Part shown: positions 59,323-64,000 of the stretch, piece by piece
Layout of the letters: each line of letters begins with the position of its first letter
Numbering within the stretch: position 1 is the stretch's first letter
Assembly (NCBI GenBank): GCA_003254905.1
Contig: QANU01027962.1
Coordinates: forward strand, 62,001-126,000
Direction of reading: 5' to 3'
DNA: 64,000 nucleotides
From: Nissolia schottii
Taxonomy: Eukaryota; Streptophyta; Magnoliopsida; Fabales; Fabaceae
Made by a program: the position numbers and the translations under genes
Notes under the pieces: generated by a model
The model's input: the letters and a program-made list of their open reading frames with translations, nothing else
Database searches by the model: none
Told to the model about the DNA's origin: nothing

Positions 59323-61514
59323 GGCAAGTTCCTTGGATTCATGATCACCCAACAAGGAATTGAAATAAATCCGGCAAAGTGTGATGCAATCTTAAATATG
59401 AGGCCACCCACCTGCAACAAAGAAATGTAAAGCTTGACAGGACGGATCGCATCACTAAACAGGTTCATGGCATCCTCCACGGAGAAGGCACTCCCATTCT
59501 TCAAGCTCATGAAAAAAATGAACTCATTTGACTTGTTCGAGGAGTGCCAAAAAGCCTTCACCGATTTCAAGTCCTATCTGTCACAACCTCCTATCTTGAT
59601 GAAACCTGAGAAAGAGGAAAACCTATTCCTCTACCTATCCGCATCTGCGGAAACAGTTGCTTCCCCACTAGTGAAAGAAAAAAGGGCACACGCAATTCCT
59701 CATATACTTCACCAGCAAGGTCCTCCACAAAGCAAAAATTAATTACCAAAAGTTAGAAAAATTGACCTTCGGCCCTACCGGCTACGACCATAATTCCAAT
59801 CCCATGTCATCATCGTCAGGACTGACCAGCCAATAAGACAAGTACTACAGAAATCTGACCTAGCAGGATGCATGTTAACTTGGGCAGTAGAACTTTACGA
59901 GTTCGACATTCGCTACAAACCCTGAGTAGCCATCAAAGCCCAAGCAATGGTGGATTTCATAGCCGAATTCACAGGGGAAGGAAACTCCGCAGAGTCAAAC
60001 AAGTGGACACTGTACGTCGATGGCGTATCCAGCATTTGCGGAAGTGGAGCAGGTGTACTCCTAGAAGGACTTAACTGCTTGCAGCGTGAGATGACAGTAA
60101 AATTCGAGTTCAAAACCTCGAACAACCAGGCAGAGTACAAGGCATTGGTTGCAAGTCTTAACCTGGCCAAGGACATCGAAGCAACAAACCTAGTAGTCTG
60201 TTGTGATTCACAAATCGTGGTCGCCCAAGTCAAATGATAATACCAAGCAAAGGACCCCAACTTACAACAATACCTATCCTTGGTAACAAGAATTATGTCC
60301 TTCTTCGAAAGCCACGACATTAGACACGTTCCACGGAAAGACAACGAAAGGGTAGACACCTTCTCAAAACTAGCAAGCACCCGCCCTGGAGGCAACAACA
60401 AGATGCTTATCCAAGAGACCCTCCATCACCCCTCGGTCTCAATCGGGGTGAATCAAATTGATGCATCTGAAAACTCCCAAAGTTGCTGGACGAAACCAAT
60501 TTTAAAAATCATCTGCGGAGATGAACTAGACTCATTTATCGACAAAAAAAAGGAGAGATGCCGCCAGATACACCTTGATCGGTGAGCAATTGTACAGAAG
60601 ATCCGTCTCCCAACCTCTTCTAAAATGCGTGGGATCACAAAGAATAGCGTACGCCCTAGAAGAAGTCCATGAAGGGTCATGCGGACACCACATAGGTGGA
60701 AAGGCATTAGCTTTGAAAATACTCCGCGCTGGTTTCTACTGGCCTACCCTCCAAAAGGACTCTGCAAAATACGTCAAGAGATGTAGAAGATGCTAAGAGC
60801 ATGCACACTTCCACATAGCGCCTCCTGTGGAATTAACAACTACGACAGCCTCTTGGCCATTTCAGAAGTGGGAAATCAACATCCTTGGCCCATTCCCACC
60901 ATCCATAGGACAACTGAAGTTCCTCATCGTCGTCGTTGACTACTTCACCAAATGGATCGAAGCGGAGCCCCTGGCCACAATCACCTCAGTTCAGTGTCAA
61001 AAATTTGTCTGGAATAACATTCTCACAAGGTTCGGCATCCCGAAAACCATAATCTCTAACAACAGTACCCAGTTCATGGACAGAAACTTCATATTATTCC
61101 TACAAGGTTTTAAAATAAAACAACGATTTTCTTCTGTGGAACATCCTCAGACCAATGGACAGGCTGAAGCCGCCAACAAGGTCATACTAAGAGGACTGAA
61201 GAAGAGACTAGATGACGCAAAAGGATTATGGGCCGACGAGTTGGGAAGGGTACTATGAGCCTATCGCACAACTCCTCACTCAACCACTTCCCACTCTCCT
61301 TTCCGCCTAGCATACGAAGGAGAAGCCATGATACCAGTAGAGATAGGTGAAGGAAGCCCAACAATACACATGTTCTCCCCGGAAACAAACGACCAAGTTA
61401 GGGCGGAAGAAATTGACTTCATTGAAGAATGTAGAGATGAAGCCCATATACAGGAGGAAGCCATCAAGAAAAGAGTCACACAAAGGTATAACTCAAAAAT
61501 ACACCTTATATAAA
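59323..61514 (+). mobile_element. Tat-type Ty3/gypsy relic, right part (RNase H, integrase)
   Basis: After unit F the pol region resumes with FLGFMITQQGIEINPAK. It runs through the RT/RNase H connection (59434-59742) and a second RNase H with WTLYVDG and NNQAEYKAL (59947-60237). The zinc-binding integrase domain is at 60575-60796 and the integrase core at 60827-61258 (VVVDYFTKWIEAEPLATIT, HPQTNGQAEAANK). The extra RNase H is the mark of the Tat lineage. It is broken by several changes and has no 3' LTR before sequence similarity ends near 61514. Confidence 0.88.
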
Positions 61515-62670
61515 ATATACCTACCAAATTAATATATGACTAACTAAAGAAAAATAATTTATTTATTTAAGAAACAAATGGAATTAATATAAAAAGCTCA
61601 ACCATATATTTGTTTATCTAATATATCATACATATATACTTCTATAAAAAAAATATCATATATAAATTGGCAAATGTAAAAGGAAAAATACCTCTATTCT
61701 CATCAACCAAAAATAGGAGATAAGTGTTTCTAAAACACCAACATGCATCAAGTTTTAAAAGAAAATTGACTCAGTCAATCCAAACAATAAACAAAGCGGC
61801 ATCTCTTTCTACTAAATCACATATACACGTACAGATCAAAGATAAACATAAGAAATATGCAAAACTTTTATTTCTTTTTCTATTCATCAGTTATGAGTAT
61901 TGCATCCCTCAAAATAAGAAACACCAATAGCCTTAGCATAGTATATCACATGTTTATATAGCAAAGTATATAAACATAAAATGATGCATTTTCACACATG
62001 ATATTCAACATATTTAAACCACTTCTATAATAACATATCACACAAGAGAGCACAATTTTATTTTTCTCAAAATGACTTCAACACCAATTTTTTTTAAATA
62101 TCAACTCATATATCAAATTATAAAATATTTGAGACACATAGAGGACACACAATTTTCCTATCTTCTCTTAGTCATAGTAAGAGGTAAAAATAAATTTTTT
62201 TTTTTCACAAATGGTTCGTAGCCCCATAGTCTACAAACAAAGAAAATTTTTGAGAACTCAATTTCATCTCCTTCCCCACATTAATAAAGGAGGCAATCAC
62301 ATTATTATTGTTTAGTAGAAACAAGTCACCAAATATATTTTATTATAGCAATATTAATTCAAAAAACATCAGCTACTATACAACCCCATTCTTATATCTA
62401 TAAAAGTAGCATGGTGATTAAAAATGTTAAAGATAGAAAACTTACCCAACATTGCTTTGTCTATCTATCTTTGAGCTCCATATTGTAATACTCTTTATCC
62501 ATGTAATCTACAACTTGTCCCTCTTTGACATATCTAAGTTCTTTCTTTTTCTAGAGTTGTCATAAGTTCTTCTTTCAATAACACGGTATGGGTTCTTTGT
62601 CATTTTGTTTGAACACCAATCTTTTATCCTCTCATATCAAATATCAAAGATTTAAATATGTTGAAATCCA
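61515..62670. other. No gene seen
   Basis: Very AT-rich sequence beyond the gypsy relic. Small open frames are unsupported. Confidence 0.55.
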
Positions 62671-62674
62671 TGGT

Positions 62675-62863
62675 ACCAGGAGAGAAAAGAAAGAAAAATG
62701 AAACTGAATAGAATTGATTGAATGAAAGTAGTATTGAATTACAAGTGATGTAGCCTATATATAGGCTTATGATGACAACTATCCATTAGCTAATCTACTA
62801 ACTAATCCTAACTAACTCATTACAATAACAACTGTCAGCTATATCATCTGTATATTCTAATAC
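62675..62863 (-). mobile_element. Possible copia-type LTR fragment
   Basis: On the minus strand GCTTGCGGGGGGGTA (about 62861-62875) resembles the purine-rich tract that precedes a copia 3' LTR, followed by about 185 bp with TATATAGGC (near 62755) and a TGGTACCA end. A full element cannot be shown in the window. Confidence 0.4.
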
Positions 62864-62993
62864 CCCCCCGCAAGCTGGACAATGTGCACTAACATTTCTA
62901 GTTTGGAAACAACGGTACAAAGAAAAGTCAAAGAGCAACACAAAGCTAAATGATTGAAACCAATAGCAACCACCGAAGTCCCTAGTTCTTGGA

Positions 62994-63085
62994 AGTCTTC
63001 GACTTTCACTGAAGCCCCTTCGACCTTCCTCCAACGTGAAGTCTTCGACTTTCATTGAAGCCCCTTCGACCTTCCTTCAACGTCT
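62994..63085 (+). repeat. 46-bp tandem duplication
   Basis: Two adjacent copies (62994-63039 and 63040-63085) differ at only two bases. Each contains GAAGTCTTCGACTTTCA and CCCCTTCGACCTTCC. Confidence 0.9.
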
Positions 63086-63089
63086 CAAC

Positions 63090-64000
63090 GGCACCGGTTG
63101 CAAACGGTTTCAACATAGGAACAATGATCAAATGTCATCACAGGCAAAGCACATGGCAAAAGCAAATGGTCCCATCATATCAAAAGCTTAACCACCCACT
63201 CAACAGAAGCAAACAAAGCTCAATTATCAAGTGTAGAAGCTGAAATTGGACGCTTAACCACCCAAGATAAGAGCACATACAAAGCCATAAGGCTAACAGA
63301 ATATGAACCAATGCTTGGCCATGTCACACACTGATCTGAATCAAAGCCACACAAGGCTAACAAAGCAGAAACTTGTAACAGAAAATGCCACAATGAAAAA
63401 TCTGAACCAGAGATGAATATTTGAATAGAAGCCAGTAACCAAGCCAACAGTAACAAATCAAATAGTATATCTCAACATAATCGGAACCAAACTATGTCCA
63501 CACAAAGAAAATGTTACCACCATCTATTGAGCCAATTTTTCAAACATCCTGTGTGCATTCTCAACAAGAATCCAAAAACAGAACATGAAATAAACTCTAC
63601 ATAGACATTTGTTTTCTTGTAATCACCATTCCAATAACCAAAGTTGCACAGCAAATGCAAGTAAAAAAATGGCAAACCAGAACCAGATCTGAAAAAAAAA
63701 TGTTGTCGCCGGAGATATGGAGAACCACCATGCTGGTGCTTTGCTTGCCTTGCCCCTGCCATCGCGGCCTCCATCTCCGCAGTCGCCGTTTTCACTCCAG
63801 CAACACCAGCCTCGTAAAGCCACTGCCAGTATCTCCTCCTCGTCGCTGCTTCCGTGGCTGCGCCCAGTCACCGCCGTGACCGCAAGCCTGACTTCGGAAG
63901 GTGAACCGTGTTCTCCTCGGCAGCACAATTCGCCAGATCCAAATCGGTACGAACAAGGACACGCGCGGCAAAAACACCATTGCAAGAAAGCTTCAGAGCG
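63090..64000. other. No gene assigned at the right edge
   Basis: The first 600 bp are AT-rich. From about 63710 the sequence becomes GC-rich and open in several frames on both strands, but I recognise no domain. It could be the edge of a gene or of a retroelement continuing past the window. Confidence 0.35.

Overview
The window is nuclear DNA from a flowering plant, almost certainly a eudicot. Split genes with GT/AG introns, a plastid-targeted ATP synthase gamma gene, an augmin subunit gene, a plant-only S40/DUF584 gene and a GAMYB-type R2R3-MYB with a miR159 site all point that way. Transposons make up much of the rest. I cannot name the species from the sequence.

Layout. (1) 3015-13455, minus strand: eleven exons of the augmin gene AUG4. 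The last coding exon probably lies left of the window. Its introns carry a decayed copia element (3648-6657), a TRIM (9054-9393) and a Tourist-like MITE (12922-13030). (2) 13657-15087: a Mutator-like element that captured part of a serine decarboxylase gene, ending about 200 bp upstream of the AUG4 start codon. (3) 15626-22668: a CACTA fragment split by long TG...CA units (A, B, C), one nested in another. (4) 23797-24927: an intronless chloroplast ATP synthase gamma gene, with a hAT MITE just downstream. (5) 27430-29297: a small copia derivative. (6) 33414-34037: an intronless S40/DUF584 gene. (7) 36100-42130: a nested inverted-repeat element, an exact 1000-bp CACTA element, and a LINE ORF1 relic hit by a hAT MITE and a SINE. 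(8) 42846-45908, minus: a four-exon GAMYB-like gene. (9) 47717-61500: long TG...CA units D, E and F. Unit F sits inside a Tat-type gypsy relic and itself contains a SIRE-like solo LTR, so three elements are nested. (10) 61.5-64 kb: AT-rich sequence and the edge of another copia-like repeat.

The four host genes (AUG4, ATPC, S40-like, GAMYB-like) are unrelated in function and look like ordinary scattered plant genes. The most unusual signal is in the long TG...CA units. They have 5-bp target duplications and no visible gag-pol partner. They share a colinear internal layout: a TGAGAAC/GTTCTCA hairpin with a 5-nt loop about 0.3-0.5 kb from one end, then a run of short hairpins about 0.8-1.1 kb from it, then a cluster of CCGCTnAGCGG palindromes about 1.4-1.8 kb from it. 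Within one unit the hairpin loops are conserved while the stems change in a compensatory way, as expected if the fold is selected.
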